From Bacteroidota bacterium (GTDB lineage Bacteria > Bacteroidota > Bacteroidia > Chitinophagales > BACL12): 64,000 nucleotides of DNA. The translations under genes and the position numbers were made by a program. How positions within the stretch are numbered: the stretch's first letter is position 1; each line of letters starts with the position of its first letter. The notes below the pieces were generated by a model. It made no database searches. It saw only the letters and a program-made list of their open reading frames with translations, and was not told the origin of the DNA. The stretch covers positions 124,001 through 188,000 of the forward strand of contig JADKAC010000005.1 of the NCBI GenBank assembly GCA_016715425.1. The letters run 5' to 3'. Shown here one piece after another: positions 23,050 to 32,143 of the stretch.

Positions 23050-25872
23050 TCAAATCTTATTCACTAAGAAAGTATAACTCTCTCCATTCACCATACTTGT
23101 TTTTAGAATATAAATTCCTTGTGTAAGAAAATTTGTGTTGAGGATAATAGTGTTTTCAACTGTATTATAACTTGTGCTAAATACATATTGAGCTGTAGCA
23201 TTTATGATTTCAATTTTAGAAATTGCTATCTCAGATTCCACCTGTATCGTTTCATCAAATGGATTTGGATAAATAGTTATTTGAGTATTTTCATTATCAA
23301 AAATTCCTGTGCCGATGCCAACAAAAACAGTGGTGGAAATACTGCAACCCAATGCATCTATCACTGTAAGATAATAGGTTGCGGGATATACATTTTCTAT
23401 TTCTGTTCCGATTAATCCATCGCTCCATAAATAAGTGTAAGGTGCTGTTCCTCCACTCACATTTATTGTAATACTTCCACCCGGACCATCATCGGGTGAA
23501 GGTGTTGAAGTGCTTTCAATAAATATTGGTGAATTATAATTAATTGCAATAGAATCATACAGCGAACAGCCCGATTGATATTCTATTTCCAATGCATAAT
23601 TTCCTGCTTCGGATACTATTATTATTTGCGTAGTATCTACTGTATTCCAATGAAAAGAAAATATTGTATCTGCATAATTAATTTCTAATTGCAAAGTATC
23701 ACCATAGCAAAGTAAAGTATCATTGCCTAACACATTTGCAAATACATCCTGTTCTGCTGATGCAATAGTTATTGTATCAAATAAATAACAATCACCCGAA
23801 CCATAATGCATTTGAATAGTATAAATTCCTGCTTCTTCTATATTGATATGCGGAGTAGTTTCTCCTGTATTCCAAAGTATTTCCGTACCCGGATAATCTG
23901 TACCAATTTGCAAACTACCACCCGGACAAAAAGTAGTATCATTTCCCAATACATTTACTGCAACATCACCGGTTACTAAAATGGTATCGGTGATTGTTCT
24001 AAAACATTGTTCAGGTGAAAAGCGGTAAGCCACTTCTTCAATATCGGTATCATACCATTTATCTCTTAACCACGGAATCCTTTCGGGATTATGTGTATTA
24101 ATTCCAATAGTGCCTTCCAGATTACTTATGCCCTGAGATATACCCCAAAATTCAACGCCGGGTAAATGATTTACAACAATATCAATACTATTATTTTCTT
24201 CATACAAAATACCATACACATCTATATATTTTCCCGCTTCATAATCGCAACGTACGCTATCATAATGCAGAATAAATCTTCTATAAGGAGCTGTGCCTTC
24301 TGTGCTATATCGCACCCTACCATAAGCAGCAGGATTCATATCACCCCCTGCCAGCACAACAAGATTTGTTATAGCTCCGGAATAATCCGGAATGGCAGGA
24401 TACCATGTATCATGTGGCGCACCAAAACTCATATATCCATTACTTGCTACATACACACTATCGTAAGTTTGATTGAAATAAGTAAAATAAAATCCGAGAT
24501 ATATCTTTTCCCAATCCGTATCTGCAAGTGGAATACTATCGGCTTCCGTCATTGTAGGTTCTGCATATTCTATTTCTGAAAACTGATAATTAAAACTCAT
24601 TTCATAAGTATAAGAAATTTCAGAAGTAAAATCCTCACCAACAATCATAGGATCAAAACTTCCTGTTGCACTATTTGTAATTCCTGTTCCATTCCAAAGT
24701 CCTCCACCTTGTTCAGGTGATGCTTGAATTAAGCCTGCATTAATACAAATAGTATCCGGCAAACCTGCACTACTTAATGGTGGACATAAACTTTCTATTT
24801 GCATAACAAGTGTATCATTATCCGTGATAGTGTCTCCCTGAGTTATTGTATAAGCTGTAATAGAATGTACACCACATCCTGAAAAATTTGCTGTAGCAGA
24901 AAACATTGCAGTATCACTATGTTGAGGTGGAATTGCAAATTCAAAATTTTCGCAAACTTCTGCGCCACCATCCACACTAAAACACACTGTAATCTCAGTT
25001 AGCGTATCTGTTCCATAATTATATAATAACACTTGTAAAGTTTCTTCTTCTGTAAGTTGACAATTAACTAATGGTGCAGCAATAGCAAAAGCACCGGCAT
25101 CTACAGGCCCATGCATACAACCCGATAAGTAATACAAAATATTACGACGAAGATTTTTGTAATTGGATAATAATTCATCCCAATGCCAGATGGCGAAAGT
25201 AGAAGCTATTACTTTACCTTCCCCCCATTCAAAATAAATTAAAGGTGCTCTTTGTGGAAATGTATCACCGGATGATGTATTAATTATGGTATCATATAGG
25301 ATTGTATCTATTGCGTTACCCGTGAATGACCCAACAGAAAGTAATGGACCACTTCCTGGTCTTGCTGTAATTGGATAAGCAAAAGAAATTAGATTAGGGG
25401 CATAAGTAATGGAATGCAGAGTATCAACAATTAATGCATACGCACTCCCATAAGGTATAATTTTTAAGCTATCAAATCCTAAGGATAAATATACCGGATC
25501 AGGTAAGGCGATGTTCATATATAAATTTCCACCTCCGGCTACAAATTCTTCTATTTCAGTAGTATAGATTTCATAAAATTCTGTGAATTCATAGTAATCA
25601 CAAAATCCATCCAAAAACAACAAACAAGTATTATCTAAAAACTCATTTGCACTATCAATTTCATCAAAAGTAAATCGCTGCCAGCCACCATCATCTTCAT
25701 TGCCAAATACATCACGAAATAATTTTACATCTTCATCCAAGTAGTACATTCCATCATAACAATATCCAGAATAATTAGAAATAAAAACTACTCTTTGAGC
25801 ATTTGCATTAATATTAAAGTAACATGAAATAAAAATTAGAAGAAGAAAAGAAAAAGATTTTTGAGAATGCAT
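23050..25872 (-). CDS. large T9SS-exported protein with N-terminal amidotransferase-like domain and SprB-like repeat
   Basis: The start at 25872 gives a standard signal peptide (FSFLLLIFISCYFNINANAQ); an in-frame ATG at 25905 would add 11 residues. The roughly 940-residue protein begins with a Rossmann-like domain similar to ThuA/DUF4350 (FISNYSGYC, TCLLFLDGF, FVAGGGNLYMNIA, EWGEGKVIASTF). CARDB-like and beta-sandwich segments follow, then two related units each with NVLGNDT, ILWNTGETTPHINIEEAG and AGNYALEIEYQSGC. Near the end is a SprB-like repeat (GGTAPYTYLWSDG) and a T9SS type A tail (ITIYPNPFDETIQV ... FLTQGIYILKT). It is presumably cell-surface or secreted; function unknown. Confidence 0.9.
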   Translation of the reverse strand: MHSQKSFSFLLLIFISCYFNINANAQRVVFISNYSGYCYDGMYYLDEDVKLFRDVFGNEDDGGWQRFTFDEIDSANEFLDNTCLLFLDGFCDYYEFTEFYEIYTTEIEEFVAGGGNLYMNIALPDPVYLSLGFDSLKIIPYGSAYALIVDTLHSITYAPNLISFAYPITARPGSGPLLSVGSFTGNAIDTILYDTIINTSSGDTFPQRAPLIYFEWGEGKVIASTFAIWHWDELLSNYKNLRRNILYYLSGCMHGPVDAGAFAIAAPLVNCQLTEEETLQVLLYNYGTDTLTEITVCFSVDGGAEVCENFEFAIPPQHSDTAMFSATANFSGCGVHSITAYTITQGDTITDNDTLVMQIESLCPPLSSAGLPDTICINAGLIQASPEQGGGLWNGTGITNSATGSFDPMIVGEDFTSEISYTYEMSFNYQFSEIEYAEPTMTEADSIPLADTDWEKIYLGFYFTYFNQTYDSVYVASNGYMSFGAPHDTWYPAIPDYSGAITNLVVLAGGDMNPAAYGRVRYSTEGTAPYRRFILHYDSVRCDYEAGKYIDVYGILYEENNSIDIVVNHLPGVEFWGISQGISNLEGTIGINTHNPERIPWLRDKWYDTDIEEVAYRFSPEQCFRTITDTILVTGDVAVNVLGNDTTFCPGGSLQIGTDYPGTEILWNTGETTPHINIEEAGIYTIQMHYGSGDCYLFDTITIASAEQDVFANVLGNDTLLCYGDTLQLEINYADTIFSFHWNTVDTTQIIIVSEAGNYALEIEYQSGCSLYDSIAINYNSPIFIESTSTPSPDDGPGGSITINVSGGTAPYTYLWSDGLIGTEIENVYPATYYLTVIDALGCSISTTVFVGIGTGIFDNENTQITIYPNPFDETIQVESEIAISKIEIINATAQYVFSTSYNTVENTIILNTNFLTQGIYILKTSMVNGESYTFLVNKI

Positions 25873-25905
25873 GCTATGAGGTAATTGAAAAAATTTATTA
25901 TTCAA

Positions 25906-26823
25906 ATATACAAAATATGAAAATCACTTTAAAATTTACTTATCTGATAAAAAAAATAAATCAAAATAGAAAGGTAAAATGATTTGGGAATAGAGTAATC
26001 ATTTGATAAGTACTAAGCATAAATTTTTCTATGTGACTCTCTGTGTAATTTTCAGCTCTTCCAACTCACCCCTGCCCCTCTCTTTGGAAGAGAGGGGGAT
26101 TCTCTGTGTAAATTTTCAGTTTGTTTTGCTGTTTTTTTCTTAGCGTTCTTTGCGGTTATTTTTTTTTACCATTCATTCCGATATTAATCGGAACTTTCAG
26201 CTACTCACCATTCACTATTCACCATTCACTATTCACTTTTTTTTCTCTGTGAATCTCCGTGTAATTTTCAGCTCTTCCAACTCACCCCTGCCCCTCTCTT
26301 TGGAAGAGAGGGGAATGCACATTAATTTTTCAGTTTGTTTTTGCGTATTTTTCTTAGCATTCTTTGCGGTTTTTCTCACCTCTCTACTCACTTCTCACTA
26401 CTCACCATTCACCATTCACCATTCTCAGTGCAGCTCTTCCAACTCCCCCTCTCTTTGGAAGAGGGGGGACTCTGTGTAATTTTTCAGTTTGTTTTTCGCT
26501 ATTTTTTTCTTAGCGTTCTTTGCGGTTATTTTTTTCCTCACTACTCACTACTCACTCTACCATTCACTACTCACCATTACCATTCACTATTTTCTCTGTG
26601 AATCTCTGTGTTTTTCTCAGTGTTCTCCGTGTAATCTTTTTTTATATTTTGAGAAGGAAGACTATTTTTAATAAATCGGATTTATTTCTCTTTTTACTCT
26701 TTTTCTATGTATCTATGTGGTTAAATTTTATCAATGTCAAAAAAAAGTCAAGAGTCTATGTTATTTGCCAACTGCTAAAGGCTAACGGCCAATAGCCATT
26801 AGTCAAAAGTCTAAATAAATGGT
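25906..26823. repeat. repeat-rich 0.9-kb gap without genes
   Basis: Several ORFs here are only repeat translations. Three copies of a module begin with CAGCTCTTCCAACTC at 26053, 26269 and 26431. Each continues with a hairpin (CCCCTCTCT-TTGGA-AGAGAGGGG in the first two), TTTTCAGTTTG and CTTAGCGTTCTTTGCGG. Between modules are runs of CACCATTCAC/CACTACTCAC units (26201-26237, 26382-26424, 26535-26592). The right end holds CTCTGTGAATCTCTGTG-like and TCTATGTATCTATGTGG phrases. The function is unknown. Confidence 0.8.
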
Positions 26824-28086
26824 CTAAATTTTTCTTCTTAAAGTGAGCTGTGTAATCTCCGGCCAAATTCCTAATCTACCCGGATAACCAACAGTGCCCA
26901 ACCCACGATTTACATAAATATATTGTGTGCCTTTTTGATATAATCCTGCCCATTGCTTATAAATAAATTGCGCTGGCGAAAAACGAAAACCGGGTATTTC
27001 AATTCCCATTTGAAAACCATGCGTATGACCACTTAATGTTATGTTCGGTTTGCTGGAATGTGGTATCGCATGTGTTTCCCAAAAAGTAGGATCATGTGAA
27101 AGCAGAATTATAAAATCTTTATCAGTTAAACCTTCTGCCGCCTTATTTAAATCACCCAGCTTAGGAAAATCTCCTGAGCCCCAATTTTCAATTCCCGCAA
27201 AGTGTAAAAATTGTCCGTTGCGTTCTATTGTTTTTTTCTCATTCAATAATAATTCGAATCCAATTTGCGGATGAATATTTTTTACTTCATCCAGATTTTG
27301 TTTTTTATCTTCTTCCGTTTCCCAGTTTACATAATCACCGTAATCATGATTTCCCAGAATAGAAATTTTTGCAAGTGGTGCTTCCATTTTTTTAAATACA
27401 TCAAACCAGCCATTCATTTCATCCGATCTGCTATTTACTATATCACCCGTAAAACATATAATATCTGACTGCAACATATTTACTTGTTGTACCGCATATT
27501 CCATTTGATTTTTTGCAAAATGATCCCAACTGCCAATATGTAAATCGCTGAGTTGTGTAATAGTAATTCCATCAAATGCTTCAGGTAAATCATTAAAAAA
27601 AAGTGTTTCCTTATGTATTGTAAAATTGTATCGCCCTTTCACCATTCCATATATAAATCCTCCAAAAGGTAGAGCTGCAAAAACCAATACAGAACGAGAT
27701 AAAAATTTGCGTCTTGAAATAAGCGATTTCTCACCTTCTTCCGGTTTTTCTTTTTTAATCCACCGTTTGTAAATGCTGATAGGAACACGAAAAATATCTT
27801 CGCCAAATAAAAATGCTGCCACCAAAATTTTTGTGAAAAGAAAGGCTACAAAAATTCCGAACATATACAGATTGATCCGAATAAATTCATTTTCTAAATT
27901 CCGGTTAAGAATCAGTCCGGAAAATGCAATTAATAAAATGATAATATTGAATATCCAATAAATGCGCAATGCCTTTCTACTTTTTTTCGGAAAAGCAGTT
28001 TTAATTCCGCTGCGTATAAACAAGTCGGGCAGAAAATAAAAAGCGAGCATGAACAACATGCGGAAAAGAATGGAAAGGATAGACAT
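26824..28086 (-). CDS. membrane-anchored metallophosphoesterase (YkuE/YaeI-like)
   Basis: The first 140 residues hold about four membrane helices (LFRMLFMLAFYFLP, IYWIFNIIILLIAFSGLIL, IFVAFLFTKILVAAFLFG) and a basic linker with RRKFLSRSVLVFAALPFGG. The calcineurin-like domain follows with all metal-site motifs: LSDLHIG, CFTGDIVN, ISILGNHDYGD, ILLSHDP and LSGHTHGFQ. Relatives hydrolyse phosphodiester or pyrophosphate groups, including the lipid A precursor UDP-diacylglucosamine; the substrate here is not known. The gene stands alone, divergent from the DinB gene. Confidence 0.92.
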   Translation of the reverse strand: MSILSILFRMLFMLAFYFLPDLFIRSGIKTAFPKKSRKALRIYWIFNIIILLIAFSGLILNRNLENEFIRINLYMFGIFVAFLFTKILVAAFLFGEDIFRVPISIYKRWIKKEKPEEGEKSLISRRKFLSRSVLVFAALPFGGFIYGMVKGRYNFTIHKETLFFNDLPEAFDGITITQLSDLHIGSWDHFAKNQMEYAVQQVNMLQSDIICFTGDIVNSRSDEMNGWFDVFKKMEAPLAKISILGNHDYGDYVNWETEEDKKQNLDEVKNIHPQIGFELLLNEKKTIERNGQFLHFAGIENWGSGDFPKLGDLNKAAEGLTDKDFIILLSHDPTFWETHAIPHSSKPNITLSGHTHGFQMGIEIPGFRFSPAQFIYKQWAGLYQKGTQYIYVNRGLGTVGYPGRLGIWPEITQLTLRRKI

Positions 28087-28230
28087 GATTTTAAAATTCG
28101 GCGGTAAAATTACACAAGCAAAAATGTTTTGATGCTTGCAATAACTAATAATAACATATCAAGTGCAGAAAATGATTTTGTATTTGCAAAACAAAAATTA
28201 TTTTTAATGGTTACCATTAAAATCTAAATC

Positions 28231-28749
28231 ATGAATTGGCCGGAAGTAAAAGAAGGAGATTATATTCCCTATCATAAAGCATATCTCGATAGATTGCCAT
28301 CGCAATGTGATGTGCCTTTGGAATTTGAAAATAATACTACGCATACAATAGAATTTTTAAAATCAATTCCCAAAGAAAAACTTGATTACAGATATGCAGT
28401 AGGGAAATGGACTATTAAAGAAATTCTCGGACATATTATAGATACCGAACGCATTATGAGTTACAGAGCATTGTGCATTGCACGAGGTGAAACCCAGCAA
28501 CTTCCGGGATTTGAAGAAGATGAATATGCAGCCGCATCCAATGCAAATGAAAGATCTATAGATAATCTTATAAATGAAATGGATTTGTTGCGAAAATCTA
28601 CAATTGCAATGATGCGCAGTTTTACGCATGAAATGATAGATTCAAGAGGTAATGCAAATAAACATCCTGTAACCGTGAACGCAGTTTGCAGAGTAATGGC
28701 AGGACATGAACTGCATCATCTGGCAATTATAAAAGAGAGATATTTATAA
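28231..28749 (+). CDS. DinB family protein
   Basis: This 172-residue protein is a four-helix DinB/YfiT-like fold. The metal-site histidines are visible in KWTIKEILGHIIDTERIM and at the end in MAGHELHHLAIIKERY. The region between them has GFEEDEYAAASNANERS typical of DinB_2 members. Related proteins are thiol S-transferases or of unknown role; the link of DinB to DNA damage is historical. It is followed after 15 bases by the PaiB-like gene, so the two are probably co-transcribed. Confidence 0.87.
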   Translation: MNWPEVKEGDYIPYHKAYLDRLPSQCDVPLEFENNTTHTIEFLKSIPKEKLDYRYAVGKWTIKEILGHIIDTERIMSYRALCIARGETQQLPGFEEDEYAAASNANERSIDNLINEMDLLRKSTIAMMRSFTHEMIDSRGNANKHPVTVNAVCRVMAGHELHHLAIIKERYL

Positions 28750-28764
28750 AAATTTTATTCATCC

Positions 28765-29403
28765 TTGTACATTCCTAAAATCAATCGCTTCGAACAGGAA
28801 CCAGAGATACTGGAGTTTATCCGGCATCATCCTTTTGCAACTGTTATAAATATGTTGGATGGTAAATTTTGGGCTACACATGTGCCTGTGGAATTAGAAA
28901 AAAATGCAACCGGAGAATATGTATTGCATACGCATATTGCAAAAGCAAATCCACAATGGAAATCTTTTAATGAGAATCCGGATGTGATGGTAATTTTTCA
29001 AGGGGCACATGCATATATTTCTGCTTCCTGGTATGATCATGAAAATGTTTCTACCTGGAATTATTTTGCAGTGCATGTGTATGGGAAAGTGCGGGTGATG
29101 GAAGGAGAGGAGGTAGTAACTTTATTGGATAGATTGGTGAATCGCCATGAAACGCAAGAAAAAAATCCGGTACATGTAAATGATCTTTCAGAAAAATTTA
29201 TGGCATCGCATCTAAAAGGAATTGTTGCTTTTGAAATTTCAATAAGTGATTTGCATGCGATGAAAAAACTGAGTCAAAACCGGGATGAAAAAAATTATAC
29301 TGTTGTAATTGATAAATTGCAGGAAAGAAAAGAGGTGAATAGTAAATCAATTGCGGATGCGATGTTGACGAATAAAAAATCATTATTTAAAAATAAAAAA
29401 TAA
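28765..29403 (+). CDS. FMN-binding negative transcriptional regulator family (PaiB-like)
   Basis: The 212-residue protein matches PaiB: MYIPKINRFEQEPEILEFI at the start, HPFATVI, WATHVPVELEKNATGEYVLHTHIAKANPQW and ISASWYDHENVSTWNYFAVHVYGKV, which form the split-barrel flavin fold. A TTG at 28765 is the start: no ATG lies nearby and the family begins with MY(I/V)P. Bacillus PaiB was described as a repressor, but most relatives are better seen as flavin- or heme-binding enzymes. It sits between the DinB and carbonic anhydrase genes (5-base gap), in one likely operon. Confidence 0.88.
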   Translation: MYIPKINRFEQEPEILEFIRHHPFATVINMLDGKFWATHVPVELEKNATGEYVLHTHIAKANPQWKSFNENPDVMVIFQGAHAYISASWYDHENVSTWNYFAVHVYGKVRVMEGEEVVTLLDRLVNRHETQEKNPVHVNDLSEKFMASHLKGIVAFEISISDLHAMKKLSQNRDEKNYTVVIDKLQERKEVNSKSIADAMLTNKKSLFKNKK

Positions 29404-29408
29404 CACCA

Positions 29409-30044
29409 ATGTCGAGATACAAAAAGCTGATGCAGAATAATGCAAATTGGAAAGCGGAGGAAATGAAAGCCAACCCAGACTATTTCAAGGAATTATCGAA
29501 ACCACAGCATCCACCGTTTTTATATCTTGGTTGCAGCGACAGCCGATTGCCAATTGATTTATTTACTGGTGCCAAACCGGGAGAAATTTTTATCCATCGT
29601 AATATCGCTAATCAGGTATTTCTAAACGACATGAATTTTTTATCTGTCCTGGAATATGCAGTGGATGTATTGCATGTGGATCATATCATTATTTGTGGTC
29701 ATTATAATTGTGGTGGTGTGGAAGCGGCCTATGTTGGAAAAGCCAGTGGACTTATAAAAAATTGGGTAATGTCTATCCGTGATCTTGCTTTGGAGAAGAA
29801 GGATGAATTGGAATTAATTCCTGATATAACAAAGCGTTTACACAGATTAAGCGAATTAAATACAGTTCGTCAACTACGGCAATTATGCAAAACTTCTATT
29901 ATGACTCAAGCCTTTGCTTCAGATAAATATCCGAAAATTCACGGTTGGGTATTAGATATTTATGATGGATCAATTTTAGAATTACCATTGCCGATTGCTG
30001 AATGGAAAAAGTACGGACTGCTGCCTGCTGATTATGAAGAATGA
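29409..30044 (+). CDS. beta-class carbonic anhydrase
   Basis: The enzyme interconverts CO2 and bicarbonate. Zinc ligands Cys42, His98 and Cys101 are present in GCSDSRLP and IICGHYNCGG, together with the catalytic Asp44/Arg46 dyad and HRNIANQ. Length 211 fits the beta class. It follows the PaiB-like gene by 5 bases, and its 3' end overlaps the convergent phoH gene by 13 bases. Confidence 0.94.
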   Translation: MSRYKKLMQNNANWKAEEMKANPDYFKELSKPQHPPFLYLGCSDSRLPIDLFTGAKPGEIFIHRNIANQVFLNDMNFLSVLEYAVDVLHVDHIIICGHYNCGGVEAAYVGKASGLIKNWVMSIRDLALEKKDELELIPDITKRLHRLSELNTVRQLRQLCKTSIMTQAFASDKYPKIHGWVLDIYDGSILELPLPIAEWKKYGLLPADYEE

Positions 30045-31018
30045 TCATTATCATGCACATCATCTTGTCTTCTTTTTTCATAATCATAGGCTTTAATGAT
30101 TTGTTTTACTAAACGATGGCGCACGACATCATTTTCATTCAGAAAAACTGTACCTATTCCATCAATTTCTTTTAGAATTCTCAAACTGGTAAATAATCCG
30201 GAAGATTGATTTCTGGGTAAATCAATTTGAGTAAGATCACCGGTGATAATACATTTTGCGCTGGGGCCTAATCTGGTTAGAAACATTTTTAGTTGTGCAT
30301 CAGTCGCATTTTGTGCTTCATCTAAAATTATAAATGCATGATCTAAGGTACGACCTCGCATAAATGCAAGAGGCGCAATTTCTATTATGCGGTTAGTCAT
30401 AAATAAATTTAATTTTTCCACCGGAATCATATCATCCAAAGCATCATACAGCGGACGCAGATACGGATCAATTTTATCTTTTAAATCACCCGGTAAAAAA
30501 CCCAGATTTTCTCCTGCTTCTACAGCCGGTCGTGTGAGAATAATACGCTTAACTGATTTTTCTTTTAATGCTTTCACAGCCAATGCTACGGCGGTATAAG
30601 TTTTTCCTGTACCTGCAGGACCAATTGCAAAAACTATATCATGATCTTGCGCAAGATGTACCATTACTTTTTGATTAGGTGTACGAGCTTTCACCATTAA
30701 TCCGTTGGGGCCATGCACAATTACATCTTCTGGTAAATGTTGTGTATCCGTTAATTCATTGGGTTTAAGTCCAAATAATAAACTTTGCAGATTTGCATCT
30801 GAAATGCTGCCGTAATCTTCAAGATGCGTTACCACTTGTTCAATTTTTACACGAAAGTCTTCTATTTCTTTTTCATTGCCACGCACTTTTAATTCGCTGC
30901 CTCTTGCAGCAATATTTAAATATGGAAATGTTTTTTTTATTATACCCAATCGTGAATTATGAATGCCATAAAATTCTACGGGTTTAATTGCGCCTAAAGG
31001 AATGTTTACTTCTATCAA
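30032..31018 (-). CDS. phoH: PhoH family ATPase
   Basis: The 328-residue protein has the PhoH-like layout: an N-terminal KH-like/PhoH extension (ERNGN-like EIEDFRVKIEQVV), Walker A GPAGTGKTYTAVALAV, ILTRPAVEAGENLGFLPGDLK, Walker B AFIILDEAQNATDAQLKMFLTRLG and the sensor GDLTQIDLP. PhoH proteins are RNA-linked ATPases, often tied to rRNA processing. A -7-like TAAATTTG on the minus strand (31046-31039) lies 21 bases upstream of the start. It is divergent from the SAM hydroxide adenosyltransferase gene. Confidence 0.94.
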   Translation of the reverse strand: MIEVNIPLGAIKPVEFYGIHNSRLGIIKKTFPYLNIAARGSELKVRGNEKEIEDFRVKIEQVVTHLEDYGSISDANLQSLLFGLKPNELTDTQHLPEDVIVHGPNGLMVKARTPNQKVMVHLAQDHDIVFAIGPAGTGKTYTAVALAVKALKEKSVKRIILTRPAVEAGENLGFLPGDLKDKIDPYLRPLYDALDDMIPVEKLNLFMTNRIIEIAPLAFMRGRTLDHAFIILDEAQNATDAQLKMFLTRLGPSAKCIITGDLTQIDLPRNQSSGLFTSLRILKEIDGIGTVFLNENDVVRHRLVKQIIKAYDYEKRRQDDVHDNDHSS

Positions 31019-31085
31019 ATGGTTTATTTTTGTATGTCCAAATTTAATACATTTATAATTCGCTACTTAATCCAAAATAATTTGA

Positions 31086-31853
31086 ATGGCAATAGTTACC
31101 CTTACTTCTGATCTCGGAAACAAGGATCCTTATGTTGCTATTCTGAAAGCCGGAATATTACATACAGATTCAAATGTTACTATTGTAGATATTTCTAATG
31201 AAGTATTACCATTTGATATTTCACAAGGAGCCTATTTTCTAAAATCATCATATCATTATTTTCCCAAGGGTACTATTCACTTAGCTGCGGTTGATGCGGG
31301 TAATTCATTTGGAAATTGTATTGCATTGCGATATAATGACCATTTTTTTATTGGTCCTGATAATGGAATATTATCTCTGGTAACTGAAGCTAGATCGGAT
31401 GAAATAGTTTTATTACCTAAGTCTGTCGTACAAAGCACATTTGCTGCAAGAGATATTTTTGTAAAAGCTTGTGTTCAATTACTCAAAGGAAAGCGATTAT
31501 CAGATATCGGATCGCCACTACAACAAATGAATACAAAAATTCCGCTTACACCTCCGGCAAATAGCAATTTTATTATTGCAGGCGTTATTCATATTGATAG
31601 ATTCGGAAATATTATTTTAAATGTTACACGTTCACAATTTGACAGCATAGTGCAGGGCAGAGAAGTGAGCATTAGTTATACAAGAAAAGATGTGTTTGAA
31701 AATATTTCAAATAACTATAGTGATGTGAAGTTGGGTGAACGATTAATTTTATTTAATTCAGCAGGTCATTTGGAAATTGCAGTGAATAAAGGCAATGCGC
31801 AATTGCTGTTAGGTATTCAGATGGATGCGAGAATTCAAATTGAAATTAAATGA
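31086..31853 (+). CDS. SAM hydroxide adenosyltransferase (DUF62 family)
   Basis: The family splits S-adenosylmethionine to adenosine and methionine using hydroxide, and includes the fluorinase and chlorinase as relatives. Landmarks are IVTLTSDLGNKDPYVAILKAGI, IVDISNEVLPFDISQGAYFL, HLAAVDAG, FIGPDNGILSLV and FAARDIFVKAC. The 255-residue length is right for the hydrolytic type. A 21-residue insertion found in fluorinases is not evident. It opens a four-gene run in which every junction is an ATGA overlap. Confidence 0.9.
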   Translation: MAIVTLTSDLGNKDPYVAILKAGILHTDSNVTIVDISNEVLPFDISQGAYFLKSSYHYFPKGTIHLAAVDAGNSFGNCIALRYNDHFFIGPDNGILSLVTEARSDEIVLLPKSVVQSTFAARDIFVKACVQLLKGKRLSDIGSPLQQMNTKIPLTPPANSNFIIAGVIHIDRFGNIILNVTRSQFDSIVQGREVSISYTRKDVFENISNNYSDVKLGERLILFNSAGHLEIAVNKGNAQLLLGIQMDARIQIEIK

Positions 31854-32143
31854 TTACACGTATTGTAAAAATGTCGTTTGATACGGATAAGATTGAAACC
31901 TTTATTGAAATCTTCGCAAATGCAAAATCTAAAATTGCTGCATTCCCGGGATGTTCAGGTGTAACTTTGTACAGAGATATTTTGCATAGTCATTTATTTT
32001 TTACTTATAGTGAATGGGAGAGTGCAGATGCGTTGGAAGAATACCGACAATCTTTATTATTTAAAGAGACATGGGCAAAAACAAAAATTTTATTTAATGA
32101 AAAACCACAAGCATGGAGTATTCAAAAAGTGATGCAGGGATGA
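31850..32143 (+). CDS. antibiotic biosynthesis monooxygenase (ABM) domain protein
   Basis: This 97-residue protein is a single ferredoxin-like ABM domain: ITRIVKMSFDTDKIETFIEIF, then AAFPGCSGVTLYRD and HLFFTYSEWESADALEEYRQS. Members range from quinol monooxygenases to non-enzymatic small proteins. It starts on the stop of the SAM enzyme gene and overlaps the aroB start, so it is translationally coupled to both. The role is unknown. Confidence 0.87.
   Translation: MITRIVKMSFDTDKIETFIEIFANAKSKIAAFPGCSGVTLYRDILHSHLFFTYSEWESADALEEYRQSLLFKETWAKTKILFNEKPQAWSIQKVMQG

Noticed and set aside
26150..26795. Plus-strand ORFs in the repeat-rich gap
   Set aside because: They are Phe/Ser/His-rich translations of simple repeats, differ in each frame and have no homologous features.
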